From an uncultured Lysobacterales bacterium (GTDB lineage: Bacteria; Pseudomonadota; Gammaproteobacteria; Xanthomonadales; SZUA-36): 49,941 nt of DNA. The notes under the pieces were generated by a model. It worked only from the letters and a program-made list of their open reading frames with translations, did not search any database and had not been told where the DNA came from. How positions within the stretch are numbered: the stretch's first letter is position 1; every line of letters begins with the position of its first letter. The translations under genes and the position numbers were made by a program. The DNA lies in the NCBI GenBank assembly GCA_937927755.1, contig CALBDB010000119.1, forward strand, positions 1 through 49,941. The letters run 5' to 3'. Positions 33,150 through 43,003 of the stretch are shown here, one piece after another.

Positions 33150-34447
33150 AATAATGCGCCTGGCTGCATATCCGCGCCCAGCTTGTTCATATCGCTGACA
33201 AACCCGGGGTACGAGGTGGCTATGTATTCTGCCTGCTCAATCTGAACCGGCGCCGATGCAACCAGCCCCAGTACGGAAAATGACATGGCGCACCGGTGAT
33301 CCCCGGCGCTTTCAACTCGTCCACCTGTGACGGGACCGCCTGTTATATCGATCCCATCGGGATATTCCTGCAATTCAACACCCAGTTTTTGCAAGCCTTT
33401 CGCCATTACCGCCAAACGGTCACTCTCCTTGACCCTGAGTTCCGCTGCTCCGCGTATCCTTGTCGTGCCCTGTGCAGTGGCTGCGAACGCCATCAGGATC
33501 GGGATTTCATCGATCATATCCGGGACAAGTGATTCCGGGACATTAATGGCCTTCAGGCCGTCTGTGAACTTTACGCGGATATCACCAACGGGTTCCGCGT
33601 CCTGCGCTGACGAGTTGCCGGTGCTGATATCCGCACCCATCGCCTGCAGGCATTTAAGAAACCCAGTACGCGTGGGGTTCAGGCCGACCTGCTGCACCGT
33701 AACATCCGAACCCGGGGTCATGGCAGCGGCGGCCAGTGAAAATACTGCTGACGAGACGTCAGCGGGCACACTGAATCGTGCGGCTTTCAGTCTTGAGCCG
33801 CCGTTGACTGTACACGGCGCCGGTAACTCAACGCCAAAAATCGGCAACATGCGTTCGGTGTGGTCCCTGCTCAGACGGGGTTCCAGCACGCGCGTGCTGC
33901 CGGATGCGAACAAGCCGGCGAGCAGTACACAGGACTTGATCTGCGCGCTGGCGACCGGGGAAACATATTCGATACCCTTTAAACCACCAGAACTGTAAAT
34001 TGACAATGGCGCGGTACCCTTATTGCTTGCCCTTATGTCAGCCCCCATTAATGTCAGTGGTGTGACTATCCGTCCCATGGGGCGGCTGTTGAGCGACTCA
34101 TCCCCGGTCAGGGTGCATTCTATGCCCTGGCCGCTCAGCACGCCGGCCAGCAGGCGCATCGCCGTTCCCGAATTCCCCAAATCCAAAAGCCCACCCGGCG
34201 GCGGACTGAAAGCCCCTCCGGTGCCGGTGATGAAAACCTTGCCGGCACTCCGCTCTACAACCGCACCAAGTTGCTGGCAAGCTTTCATGGTCGCCAGCGT
34301 GTCTTCGCTCTCAAGCAGGCCGCTCAACCCGGAACGGCCCTCCGCCAGGCTGGAAAAAATCAGTGCCCGGTGGCTGATGGATTTATCACCCGGTGGCGTA
34401 AACTCCCCTTGCAGCCCCGCGTCGGCCGGTTCAACGGTCAGGATCAT
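33146..34447 (-). CDS. aroA: 3-phosphoshikimate 1-carboxyvinyltransferase (EPSP synthase)
   Basis: This joins shikimate-3-phosphate and phosphoenolpyruvate in the shikimate pathway. The 433-residue protein shows GDKSISHRALIFSSLAEG, LDLGNSGTAMRLLAGVLSGQ, the hinge SSAVFSLAAAAMTPG, PDMIDEIPILMAFAATAQGT and RVKESDRLAVMAKGL. The ISHRAL block (rather than TSRA) resembles class II-like enzymes. It overlaps pheA upstream and cmk downstream by four bases each. Confidence 0.96.
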   Translation of the reverse strand: MILTVEPADAGLQGEFTPPGDKSISHRALIFSSLAEGRSGLSGLLESEDTLATMKACQQLGAVVERSAGKVFITGTGGAFSPPPGGLLDLGNSGTAMRLLAGVLSGQGIECTLTGDESLNSRPMGRIVTPLTLMGADIRASNKGTAPLSIYSSGGLKGIEYVSPVASAQIKSCVLLAGLFASGSTRVLEPRLSRDHTERMLPIFGVELPAPCTVNGGSRLKAARFSVPADVSSAVFSLAAAAMTPGSDVTVQQVGLNPTRTGFLKCLQAMGADISTGNSSAQDAEPVGDIRVKFTDGLKAINVPESLVPDMIDEIPILMAFAATAQGTTRIRGAAELRVKESDRLAVMAKGLQKLGVELQEYPDGIDITGGPVTGGRVESAGDHRCAMSFSVLGLVASAPVQIEQAEYIATSYPGFVSDMNKLGADMQPGALL

Positions 34448-35595
34448 GTTTTGCCCGGGAGGTCCAACTCCGGAGCAAACCGGCTTTTGACAGCCTTTGG
34501 GTAAGAGCCGAGCACCCGCGTGAGGCTGGTAAATTTGTGCATCTCTTCCAGAGCAGATTTAAGAGGCTCTGTTTCGGCGTGTCCATCCACGTCGATGAAA
34601 AACACGTAAGACCAGCGGCCGGTATTGGAAGGCCGTGATTCAATGCGATTCATGTTCAAGGAATGACGGGCCAGCGGCGTCAACAGGGAATGAAGTGCTC
34701 CCGGCCCTTCGTCCCCTGCAAGCAGCAAGGATGTCTTATCATCACCCGACGGCGTCAGTATTCGCCTGCCGATCACCAGGAAACGGGTTGCATTATCAAC
34801 CCGGTCTTCGATCTGGGCGAACAATATTGGCACACCATATATGTCCGCTGCGGAACGGCTGGAAATCGCCGCCGCGTCGGGTGAATGCCGCACCCGTCTT
34901 GCCGCCTCGGCATTGCTGCTGACCGCTATGCATTCCACCGAAGGCAGGTGCTGGCGGATCCAGTTCTTGCACTGCGACAGGGATTGTTGATGGGAATAAA
35001 TCCGTTCAATACCCGCCAACCCTTTTGCCTGGCTTAGCAGGTTGTGGTGAATGGGCATTTCGATTTCGCCACAGATTTTCAGGTCAGAGTCCACGAACCT
35101 GTCCAGTGTATGGCTGACAATCCCCTGGTTGGAATTTTCGACCGGCACAACACCAAAATCAGCCTCGGTGGATTCGACCTGCATAAACACATCATCGATA
35201 CCGGTAACACCCAGTGTCTGAACCGAGTGTCCAAAATGCCGGTGAACCGCCTGCTGCGTAAATGTGCCTTCAGGGCCCAGGTAGGCGATTTTTAATGGCT
35301 CCTGCTGAGCCAGGCAGACCGACATGATTTCCCGGAATAACCGCAACATTTCAGCATCGCTGATCGGGCCCTCATTACGCTCACGCACCGCCTTGAGCAC
35401 CTGCGCCTCCCGCTCCGGACGGTAATAATCTACAGCGTTGTCGAGTTCGCCTTTTGATTCGCGTACCGCACACGCAAGGCGGGCACGGTCGCTGATCAGG
35501 GCCTGTATCTGCGCGTCCAGTGAGTCGATTTGCTGCCGAACCTCGTCGAGTGCAATATCACCCTGCCCTGCGCCAGTATTTTTCTTGTCCTTCAT
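34444..35595 (-). CDS. pheA: Bifunctional chorismate mutase/prephenate dehydratase (P-protein)
   Basis: This converts chorismate through prephenate to phenylpyruvate for phenylalanine synthesis. The 383-residue protein has an AroQ-type mutase helix bundle (about 15-95, ALDEVRQQIDSLDAQIQALI), a dehydratase domain from about 108 (AYLGPEGTFTQQAVHRHFG, with NATRFLVIG carrying the TRF motif), and a C-terminal ACT domain with GALHSLLTPLARHSLNM and the phenylalanine-binding ESRPS. Start overlaps the serC stop. Confidence 0.96.
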   Translation of the reverse strand: MKDKKNTGAGQGDIALDEVRQQIDSLDAQIQALISDRARLACAVRESKGELDNAVDYYRPEREAQVLKAVRERNEGPISDAEMLRLFREIMSVCLAQQEPLKIAYLGPEGTFTQQAVHRHFGHSVQTLGVTGIDDVFMQVESTEADFGVVPVENSNQGIVSHTLDRFVDSDLKICGEIEMPIHHNLLSQAKGLAGIERIYSHQQSLSQCKNWIRQHLPSVECIAVSSNAEAARRVRHSPDAAAISSRSAADIYGVPILFAQIEDRVDNATRFLVIGRRILTPSGDDKTSLLLAGDEGPGALHSLLTPLARHSLNMNRIESRPSNTGRWSYVFFIDVDGHAETEPLKSALEEMHKFTSLTRVLGSYPKAVKSRFAPELDLPGKT

Positions 35596-36674
35596 CAGCC
35601 CGCTCTATTCTCGAATTCCTTCATAAAATCGATCAACGCCTCAATCCCTTCAATCGGCATCGCGTTGTAGATACTGGCGCGCATACCACCCACTGAACGA
35701 TGGCCCTTCAAACTGCTCAAACCCGACGCCTCGGCCTCTTCAACAAAGCGCCCGTGCAGGGATTCATCCACGATCTGAAAGGGAATGTTCATATGTGAAC
35801 GGACTTCCGGTGGAATGTCGTTAAGGTAAAAAGAACTCTGGTCCAGGAAACCGTAGAGCCTGTCCGCCTTTTGCTGATTGAGTTCGGCCATCCGCTTCAC
35901 GCCACCCATCGATTCGATCCATTCAAATACCAGGCCCGCCATATACCAGGCATAGGTTGGCGGCGTATTCAGACGTGAACCCTGTTTGTGCTGGACACTC
36001 CAGGATTGCAAATCGGGAACGACGGGCGGGAGATCCCTGAGCAAGTCTTTCCTGACAATAACTATCGCGATACCGGACTGGCCGATGTTTTTCTGGGCGC
36101 CGGCATAAATGACGCCAAACTTCCCAACATCCACCGGGCGCGACAGGATATCCGATGACATATCCGAGACCAGTGGCAAGCTGCTCTCGGGCGGGTGCCT
36201 GAACTGAACGCCGGAAATTGTTTCATTACTGGCATAATGAAGATAGGCCTCGTTGCCAGACAAGTCCCATTCCTCTTTTGCCGGAATGGATTTGAAACCC
36301 GTCGCCTCACTACTGGCCGCCAGGTGGGCCAGACCCAGCCGCTTTGCGATCCCGAAGGCTTTTTTGCTCCAGCTGCCATCGACTATGTAGGCCCCCGGCC
36401 GGTCAGGTGTCGCCAGGTTAAGCGGCACCTGTGCGAACTGCATCGTTGCTCCGCCGGCAAGAAACAGAACGGCATAATCACCCGGTATGGAAAGCAAGCG
36501 CCTCAGGCAGGCCTCCGAACCAGCCGCGACTTCATCAAAAGCAGAACTGCGGTGGGAGATTTCCATCACTGACATACCAAGACCCTGGTAATCCAGCAAT
36601 TCATCACGGGCTTTTTCCAGCACCGGCAGGGGTAACATCGCCGGGCCGGCACAAAAATTGAAAATTCTGCTCAT
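35595..36674 (-). CDS. serC: Phosphoserine aminotransferase
   Basis: A PLP enzyme that makes phosphoserine from 3-phosphohydroxypyruvate and glutamate, and also serves pyridoxine synthesis. The 359-residue protein begins FNFCAGPAMLPLPVLEKA and shows FLAGGATMQFAQVP, HYASNETISGVQF and the PLP lysine in GAQKNIGQSG (K195). RMAELNQQKADRLYGFLDQ and GGMRASIYNAMP close it. It heads the coupled serC-pheA-aroA-cmk unit. In many relatives gyrA precedes serC; here purF does. Confidence 0.96.
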   Translation of the reverse strand: MSRIFNFCAGPAMLPLPVLEKARDELLDYQGLGMSVMEISHRSSAFDEVAAGSEACLRRLLSIPGDYAVLFLAGGATMQFAQVPLNLATPDRPGAYIVDGSWSKKAFGIAKRLGLAHLAASSEATGFKSIPAKEEWDLSGNEAYLHYASNETISGVQFRHPPESSLPLVSDMSSDILSRPVDVGKFGVIYAGAQKNIGQSGIAIVIVRKDLLRDLPPVVPDLQSWSVQHKQGSRLNTPPTYAWYMAGLVFEWIESMGGVKRMAELNQQKADRLYGFLDQSSFYLNDIPPEVRSHMNIPFQIVDESLHGRFVEEAEASGLSSLKGHRSVGGMRASIYNAMPIEGIEALIDFMKEFENRAG

Positions 36675-36760
36675 AGGATTAAACCACTCAAGATAAAAGT
36701 CTATTTAATCCCTGCATGATAAGGCCTGTAGGGCCAGTCTGCCAGAGCGGCAAAAGTAAA

Positions 36761-38257
36761 TCAGCCGGCAAGCTGCACTCTTTCCGCATGGCTGTTCTTG
36801 CGCTTGGCAAGGTCAGATCGCCTGGACTGTAAATCCTCCAGGTATCCGTCTTCAACACCGGTCACATATTCCCCGGAAAAACAGGATGTATCAAACCGGG
36901 TTATTCCGGCATTACCCTCCTGGCAAGCTTCGACCAGGTCATCAAGCGACTGGTAAATGAGCCGGTCTGCACCGAGTTCTTTCTCGATCTCTTTTTCATT
37001 GCGGCCACTGGCAATCAGCTCAGAAGGCGCCGGCATATCGATACCGTAAATATTCGGGTAGCGCACCGGCGGCGACGCCGAGGCAAAGTATACTTTCCTG
37101 GCGCCGGCATCCCTGGCCATCTGGATGATCTGGCGCGAAGTCGTACCCCTGACGATGGAGTCATCAACCAGCAATACATTCTTTTTGCGAAACTCCAGGT
37201 CAATGGCATTGAGTTTTTGTCTGACAGAACGCTTGCGCTCTTCCTGCCCCGGCATGATAAATGTGCGGCCTATATAGCGGTTCTTGATAAAGCCCTCGCG
37301 ATATTTGACCTCCAGATCATAGGCCAGCGGCAAGGCTGATGTCCGGCTGGTATCCGGCACAGGAATGACGACGTCGATATCGTGGTCGGGCCATTCCCTC
37401 AAAATCTTGCGGGCCAGCGCCTGCCCCATTCTCAGGCGGGCCTTGTAAACCGAAATATCATCCAGCATTGAATCCGGGCGGGCAAAATACACGTACTCAA
37501 AAATACATGGGCTGGCGGGCTGGGCATGCGGGCTTTCATGCGTGTGCAGCTTGCCGTCAAGGGTGATAAATACTGCTTCACCGGGTTTCAGGTCACGCAT
37601 CAATGTGAAATCGAGCGCATCCAGGGCCACGCTTTCTGAAGCAATGGCGTACTCCCTGCCCTTATCCGTTTCCTTGAAACCCAGCACTGCGGGGCGAATT
37701 CCATGCGGGTCCCTGAATCCCAGCACACCTTTGCCGGAGATCATCGCAATAACGGAGTAGGCTCCCTTGCAGCGCTGGTGCAATCCGTCAACGGCCTTGA
37801 ATACATCCTTGGGCTGCATACCCGCCGGACCAATACTGTGCAGTTCATGAGCCAGTACATTTAACAATACTTCCGAGTCGGAATCGGTGTTGAGGTGACG
37901 GCGGTCACTGTCGAAAAGCTCTTTTTTCAGGTTAATGGCATTTGTCAGGTTGCCGTTGTGGCCGAGCACGATACCGTAAGGGGAGTTTACGTAAAAGGGT
38001 TGAGACTCATCCTGACGATCGGAACCCGCGGTTGGATACCTGACATGGCCGATGCCGACCAGGCCTTTTAACTTCTCCAACTCCGCTTGCGGAAATACAT
38101 CCCTGATCAGGCCATTGCCCTTGTAAAGGTGAATCCGGTGGCCTTCCAGCGTTGCAATACCCGCTGCGTCCTGCCCCCGGTGCTGCAAAATACCCAGTGC
38201 ATCATACAACGCGGGTGTGACCGCCTGCTTTCCGACTATGCCAATGATCCCACACAT
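36761..38257 (-). CDS. purF: Amidophosphoribosyltransferase
   Basis: The first step of purine synthesis: glutamine amide nitrogen is moved to PRPP. The 498-residue protein starts MCGIIGIVGK with the Cys2 nucleophile exposed, a class II glutaminase domain (ILQHRGQDAAGIAT, GIGHVRYPTAG, GHNGNLTNA). The phosphoribosyltransferase domain has VIPVPDTSRTSALPLAY, RKKNVLLVDDSIVRGTTSRQ and FASASPPVRYPNIYGIDMP. No propeptide or 4Fe-4S cysteines are visible, as in the Escherichia coli-type enzyme. Confidence 0.97.
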   Translation of the reverse strand: MCGIIGIVGKQAVTPALYDALGILQHRGQDAAGIATLEGHRIHLYKGNGLIRDVFPQAELEKLKGLVGIGHVRYPTAGSDRQDESQPFYVNSPYGIVLGHNGNLTNAINLKKELFDSDRRHLNTDSDSEVLLNVLAHELHSIGPAGMQPKDVFKAVDGLHQRCKGAYSVIAMISGKGVLGFRDPHGIRPAVLGFKETDKGREYAIASESVALDALDFTLMRDLKPGEAVFITLDGKLHTHESPHAQPASPCIFEYVYFARPDSMLDDISVYKARLRMGQALARKILREWPDHDIDVVIPVPDTSRTSALPLAYDLEVKYREGFIKNRYIGRTFIMPGQEERKRSVRQKLNAIDLEFRKKNVLLVDDSIVRGTTSRQIIQMARDAGARKVYFASASPPVRYPNIYGIDMPAPSELIASGRNEKEIEKELGADRLIYQSLDDLVEACQEGNAGITRFDTSCFSGEYVTGVEDGYLEDLQSRRSDLAKRKNSHAERVQLAG

Positions 38258-38308
38258 TCAGATTATCCTTGCTCTTATCCAGATGGTCCCCGCGCGAATT
38301 CTATCACG

Positions 38309-38845
38309 CTACAGGTCTGTAACAGCGACTTCTTGTTGCCCTTCCACGTTATCGACATTTAACTCGAGATGTTCGAGGATGTAGTCGGGTAAAAACTGCG
38401 CCGACCACTCTGCCAGTGGCATCAGGCTTTGTATGGCGCGTGACTGCTGCCACCACGGATCCTGCGTCACCGGTGTAAGACCTGCCACTAGCATCAGGAA
38501 CAGCACCAGGACCAATCCCCGCACACCGCCGAAAACCCCGCCCAGCATGCGGTCAGTGCCGCTGAGTCCGGTTTTTTCAACCAGTTTTCCGACCAGGAAT
38601 GTCAATAGGCCGCCCACCAGCAATACGGACAGAAATATGCCGGCAAAAGCCAGCGATGTGCGCGCCGAAGGCAATTCGATATGGCCTTCCAGTTGCAGGG
38701 CTAATGCGCCGGAATACTGAAATGCAACCAGGAACGCGGTGACCCAGACGGCCAGTGAAAATGCCTCTTCTATAAATCCCCTGACCAGACCAACAAGGGC
38801 GGATATGACAATGATCCCTAAAATCACGTAATCGGCATATTCCAT
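38309..38845 (-). CDS. cvpA: CvpA family membrane protein
   Basis: A 178-residue inner-membrane protein with four hydrophobic helices (about 5-22, 30-48, 64-86 and 103-124). The CvpA signatures LVGLVRGFIEEAFSLAVWV and GTDRMLGGVFGGVRGLVLVL are present. It is named for colicin V production; its exact function is unresolved. Its place immediately before purF is the standard cvpA-purF pairing. Confidence 0.93.
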   Translation of the reverse strand: MEYADYVILGIIVISALVGLVRGFIEEAFSLAVWVTAFLVAFQYSGALALQLEGHIELPSARTSLAFAGIFLSVLLVGGLLTFLVGKLVEKTGLSGTDRMLGGVFGGVRGLVLVLFLMLVAGLTPVTQDPWWQQSRAIQSLMPLAEWSAQFLPDYILEHLELNVDNVEGQQEVAVTDL

Positions 38846-38856
38846 TTGGCTCTCCG

Positions 38857-39861
38857 CTAATCCTGGGTGGTCACAAAACCATCCAGCTGGTGGTCTGTCT
38901 TGACCTTGCGAGCCAATTCCACTGCCTTGTCACGGCTGATTTCAGGACCCAAACGCACCTTGTAGACTTCGCCGGCCGATGAGGTCACTTTTTCGGAATA
39001 TGCAGGCAGCCCTGAAAGACGCAACTGTGCGACCAGGTTTGAAGCTCTTTCTGCTTCACTGAAACTGCCGACCTGGACCACCCAACGGACCAACGGGTCG
39101 GATGGTGTCGAAACCGGTGAACTATCGCCTGGCCTCAAATCCAGCACCCGCGGAGTTAGATCCATATCTTTCAATTCAGTGCCAAGCGTACTGACAACAG
39201 CATCTGCCTCAGCGCGTTCGACGTACGGCCCAACACGTACACGGTGCATACGGCCGGCTGTCCGGTCGACCACGTCCATCAGTACCGGCATATTCCGGGC
39301 ACGCAAGGTTTCGGCCAGCGAATTGGCGTTTTTCTCGTTGCTGAAACTGGCCACCTGCACCAGGTATCGTGGCGTATCTCCCGACGTGCCGGCAGGCTGG
39401 GTGATATTGACATCTTTTTCCCGGCCTGACGTCAGGGTAATCGATGTGACCGCCGGTGGTTTGGCCACCGTCCCGGCAGATGAATCCACGCGGGTTTCAG
39501 CCGAGCTGGCGGAGTCGCCATCAGCACTCTTCGTCAGCTGCGGAGAATCTTGCCCGGGATCACTGGTTTCCGTCTCTGCAACATCGCCAGGATCATTAAC
39601 GGCAGCAGGCTGGTCATTGATATCGGCCTGAACCGGCTCCTGTGCCGCCTGCGCGGCTGCCGCTACGGGCTTATCGGGAACCCCCACCGGAAAACGGCGG
39701 GTTTCAATGGATAATTCATCGGGTTTTGCAGGCAACTCTATCTGCCGGGATTCCTGCTTGAGTGTTTCAGAGCGCCCACTAAGCAGCATTGGCAATACGA
39801 TGACAGCAAGAATTATCAGTACGCTTGCGCCAACCAGTCTCCGTTTCAGTGCTTTATCCAT
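38857..39861 (-). CDS. SPOR-domain protein (DedD-like) with two SPOR repeats
   Basis: A 334-residue single-pass protein: a short cytoplasmic start, one membrane helix (about 8-27, GASVLIILAVIVLPMLLSG), a long disordered Ala/Glu/Pro/Ser-rich linker, then two SPOR domains. Both share the VQVxSFSxxxxA pattern (YLVQVASFSNEKNANSLAE at about 169 and WVVQVGSFSEAERASNLVA at about 258). SPOR domains bind denuded septal peptidoglycan. The position between folC and cvpA matches dedD, which usually has a single SPOR domain; the doubling is the distinct feature. Confidence 0.85.
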   Translation of the reverse strand: MDKALKRRLVGASVLIILAVIVLPMLLSGRSETLKQESRQIELPAKPDELSIETRRFPVGVPDKPVAAAAQAAQEPVQADINDQPAAVNDPGDVAETETSDPGQDSPQLTKSADGDSASSAETRVDSSAGTVAKPPAVTSITLTSGREKDVNITQPAGTSGDTPRYLVQVASFSNEKNANSLAETLRARNMPVLMDVVDRTAGRMHRVRVGPYVERAEADAVVSTLGTELKDMDLTPRVLDLRPGDSSPVSTPSDPLVRWVVQVGSFSEAERASNLVAQLRLSGLPAYSEKVTSSAGEVYKVRLGPEISRDKAVELARKVKTDHQLDGFVTTQD

Positions 39862-39871
39862 CTATTTTTTC

Positions 39872-41197
39872 TCAGCGATCAGTGCCAGGTCCACGTTGGG
39901 TGATTTTAGCAGCATCATGACCGTCGTGCTGAATACTGTCACGCACCCAGGCGGCAGCGCCTGACATGGTCAAGAAAGAGCCGAAAACCAGGATGGTTTC
40001 GTTCTGAGCCACGATTGAAACCGCGTGCTGCATCGCTGCTTCCAGGTTCCCAAAAGCACTGATTTCAGCAAGCGGTAGCGCAGACTTTACCCGCTGCGCC
40101 AGGGTATCACCCGATTGCCCCCTGTCTCCCCCTGTCGCGGCGCACAACCAGCGATTGACAACTTTACCAAGCACGGTTGCAACTTCCTCGACGTCTTTAT
40201 CCGCCAGCATGGCCAGTACGCAGGTGACATGGGTTTTACCGCTGCGCATTAGGAAATCTGCAACTACGGTGGCCGCCAGTTCATTATGTCCGACGTCCAG
40301 CAGTATCTCGGGTGAATTGCTGACCGCCTGGAGCCGGCCGGGTACGCTGACACCACGGAGGGAGCCTGCTATGTCATCGCCTTTCAGCAGGCATGCAGGG
40401 TTAAGCAAAGAAAATGCTGCCAGCGCCGCGGCGAGGTTGTCGACCTGGTGGTCTCCGGCCATTGTCGGTTTGGGGATATTCATGGATTGACCGGCCATTG
40501 TGAATCGCAACTGGCCGTCAGCAGGTCCGAAACAGTCCAAGATGTCGTAGTCCAGTCCACGACGGTACAACGGCGCCTGCAATTTATCCGCTTGTTGAAT
40601 AACCGGTATGGGCGGATTTTTCTCGGTACATACTACCGGTGCCCCTGGCCGGATTATCCCTGCTTTCTCGGCCGCAATGGAATCAAGGTCAGGACCAAGA
40701 AAATCCTGGTGGTCCAGGCCGATAGGTGTAATGACCGCACAGTCGGTATCCACCAGGTTGACCGTATCCAGGCGCCCACCCAGACCCACTTCGAGGATTG
40801 CATAGTCAAGATCAGATTGCTGGAGAATTAACAAACCGGCCAGTGTTGTAAACTCAAAATAGGTCAGCGAAACATCACCGCGCGCCTCTTCGACCAGCTC
40901 AAAGGCCCTTTCCAGGCAAGTATCGGTAACCGCCTCACCCATAATGCAGATACGCTCATTAAAACGAAAAATATGCGGTGAGGTATAAGTTCCGTATCTG
41001 CTGCCCATACCAGCGCTGATGGCCGCCAGGTAAGCCACAGTCGAGCCCTTGCCATTGGTGCCAGCCACGGTAAACACCTTTTTTGCAGGACGTGGTGAAC
41101 CCAGCTTGCAGTAGACGGCACCGCAACGCCCGAGGCCGAGATCAATTGCACTCGGATGGCGCCGTTCCAGCAGTTCCAGCCACGCTTCAAGATTCAT
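39872..41197 (-). CDS. folC: Bifunctional folylpolyglutamate synthase/dihydrofolate synthase
   Basis: This adds glutamate to dihydropteroate and to folates. The 441-residue Mur-ligase-type protein has the P-loop FTVAGTNGKGSTVAYLAAI (about 42-60), YTSPHIFRFNERI, LEVGLGGRLDTVNL, ITPIGLDHQDFLG and the C-terminal ILLDVGHNELAA. It sits between accD and the SPOR gene, the conserved order in this cluster. Confidence 0.95.
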   Translation of the reverse strand: MNLEAWLELLERRHPSAIDLGLGRCGAVYCKLGSPRPAKKVFTVAGTNGKGSTVAYLAAISAGMGSRYGTYTSPHIFRFNERICIMGEAVTDTCLERAFELVEEARGDVSLTYFEFTTLAGLLILQQSDLDYAILEVGLGGRLDTVNLVDTDCAVITPIGLDHQDFLGPDLDSIAAEKAGIIRPGAPVVCTEKNPPIPVIQQADKLQAPLYRRGLDYDILDCFGPADGQLRFTMAGQSMNIPKPTMAGDHQVDNLAAALAAFSLLNPACLLKGDDIAGSLRGVSVPGRLQAVSNSPEILLDVGHNELAATVVADFLMRSGKTHVTCVLAMLADKDVEEVATVLGKVVNRWLCAATGGDRGQSGDTLAQRVKSALPLAEISAFGNLEAAMQHAVSIVAQNETILVFGSFLTMSGAAAWVRDSIQHDGHDAAKITQRGPGTDR

Positions 41198-41256
41198 GGG
41201 ATTTGTTACACTGCACTGCGCCGGGCCGGGTACGCCGGCGCGGGCCCCGCTGAAGC

Positions 41257-42147
41257 TCAGTTGCCCAGCAATTCACCGCTGACCGGTTTTGGCTGGTTGC
41301 CCGAGCACATCAGCGCCAGGATCGAGGCCAGTTCATCGCGCATATTGCGCCGGTCCATGATCATGTCGATTGCGCCTTTTTGCAGCAAAAACTCACTACG
41401 CTGAAACCCTTCGGGCAATTTTTCCCTGACGGTTTGTTCTATGACCCGCGGACCGGCGAAGCCTATTTGCGCCAAGGGTTCAGCGACATTGATATCACCC
41501 AGCATACCGAGGCTCGCGGAAACACCGCCGGTAGTCGGGTGGGTCAGGACCGATATAAAAGGAAGTCCTTCCTCACTCATCCTGGCCAGCACGACACTGG
41601 TCTTCGCCATCTGCATCAGGGATAGCACGCCTTCCTGCATGCGCGCGCCGCCACTGGCGGAGAAACACACCATTGGTGTTTTCATTCGCAGGCTTTCCTG
41701 GCCCGCCCGCGCGAATTTCTCGCCAACAACCGAACCCATGGAACCGCCCATAAAACCAAATTCAAATGCACAGGTAACAATATCTGCGCCCTTTAGTTTG
41801 CCTGCCAGCACAACCAACGCATCCGTTTCACCGGTCTTCTTTTGCGCGGCGGTCACACGGTCTTTGTATTTTTTGCTGTCCTTGAACCGCAGTGCGTCGA
41901 TGGACTCCAGCTTCGCCGCGATCTCGCGACGCTCTCCCGGATCCAGGAATTGCTCAAGGCGGGCACGTGCCCCGATACGCATATGGTGGCCGCACTTGGG
42001 GCAAACCTGCAGATTTCTTTCCAGCTCGGGACGATAAAGGACCGCAGTACAAATGTCGCACTTGGTCCACAGACCTTCGGGCACATTACGCTTGTTACCG
42101 CCTTCGGTGCGGATTTTTGACGGTCTTAATTTCTTAAACCAACTCAT
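41257..42147 (-). CDS. accD: Acetyl-CoA carboxylase, carboxyltransferase subunit beta
   Basis: This forms, with AccA, the carboxyltransferase that makes malonyl-CoA for fatty acid synthesis. The 296-residue protein has the N-terminal zinc ribbon CDIC...CPKC (C30, C33, C49, C52) and the crotonase-like core with [33 protein letters not shown] and [19 protein letters not shown]. Length and start are standard. A GC-rich inverted repeat (GCGCCGG/CCGGCGC) lies in the gap before folC, but no U-run follows it. Confidence 0.96.
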   Translation of the reverse strand: MSWFKKLRPSKIRTEGGNKRNVPEGLWTKCDICTAVLYRPELERNLQVCPKCGHHMRIGARARLEQFLDPGERREIAAKLESIDALRFKDSKKYKDRVTAAQKKTGETDALVVLAGKLKGADIVTCAFEFGFMGGSMGSVVGEKFARAGQESLRMKTPMVCFSASGGARMQEGVLSLMQMAKTSVVLARMSEEGLPFISVLTHPTTGGVSASLGMLGDINVAEPLAQIGFAGPRVIEQTVREKLPEGFQRSEFLLQKGAIDMIMDRRNMRDELASILALMCSGNQPKPVSGELLGN

Positions 42148-42193
42148 TTTTGTTTATTTAATCCTTTGCGCGTGAACCGGAAGATTCCTGCTT

Positions 42194-43003
42194 TCAGCCC
42201 ATATTGTCCAATGACTCACGCACCGGCGCAACAAATGCAGTTGCCAGCGCACACGCTTGTGCCGAGGATTCGGCTTCGGCAAGAGCCTCGACCAACGCAC
42301 TGCCAATCACAACGGCATCAGCATGCACGGCCACTTTCACCGCTGTTTCAGCATTCTTGATGCCAAATCCGACCGCGACCGGCAAATCGCTGAATTCCCG
42401 TATCTGCTTCACCGGCTCACTCAGTTCGGGTAGTTCCAACTGTCCTGCACCGGTGATACCTTTCAAGGAAACATAGTATATAAAGCCACGGGCAACCCCG
42501 GCTATGTCCTTCACCCGGTCACGGGTCGTCGTTGGCGCGACCAGGCATATACCATCGAGACCGGCCTCGTCCATTGCCGAACCAAGGTCATCGCGCTCCA
42601 CCGGCGGACAGTCAACCAGCAGCAAACCATCAACACCTGCGTCTGCAGCATCGGCCGGAAACCGGGTCCGGCCATAGCGTTCTACCGGGTTCATGTAACC
42701 CATCAACACCACTGGCGTATCGCTATCCGTCTGCCGGAAGAGCCTGACCATGTCGAGAACTCCGCCGAGTGTGACGTTTTTCTCTATTGCCCTTTCGCTC
42801 GCCAACTGGATTACCGGGCCATCGGCCATCGGATCCGAAAAAGGCACGCCCAACTCGAGCAGGTCAGCACCCGCGGATACCAGCGCATGCATGACCGGCA
42901 CAGTCCATGCCGGATCGGGATCACCGGCAGTAATAAATGGTATCAGCAGCTTGCGGCCGGACTGCCGTGCTGTATCAAAGCGGGCTGAAATTCGCTGGTT
43001 CAT
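42194..43003 (-). CDS. trpA: Tryptophan synthase alpha subunit
   Basis: This cleaves indole-glycerol phosphate, passing indole to TrpB. The 269-residue barrel has [19 protein letters not shown] with the catalytic Glu50 and Asp61, [28 protein letters not shown] and [13 protein letters not shown]. It overlaps trpB by four bases. Being placed directly before accD, it is part of the trpF-trpB-trpA-accD order. Confidence 0.96.
   Translation of the reverse strand: MNQRISARFDTARQSGRKLLIPFITAGDPDPAWTVPVMHALVSAGADLLELGVPFSDPMADGPVIQLASERAIEKNVTLGGVLDMVRLFRQTDSDTPVVLMGYMNPVERYGRTRFPADAADAGVDGLLLVDCPPVERDDLGSAMDEAGLDGICLVAPTTTRDRVKDIAGVARGFIYYVSLKGITGAGQLELPELSEPVKQIREFSDLPVAVGFGIKNAETAVKVAVHADAVVIGSALVEALAEAESSAQACALATAFVAPVRESLDNMG

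Noticed and set aside
41198-41256. Terminator between accD and folC
   Set aside because: A GC-rich stem exists, but it lacks a U-run and the flanking genes are in one conserved operon.
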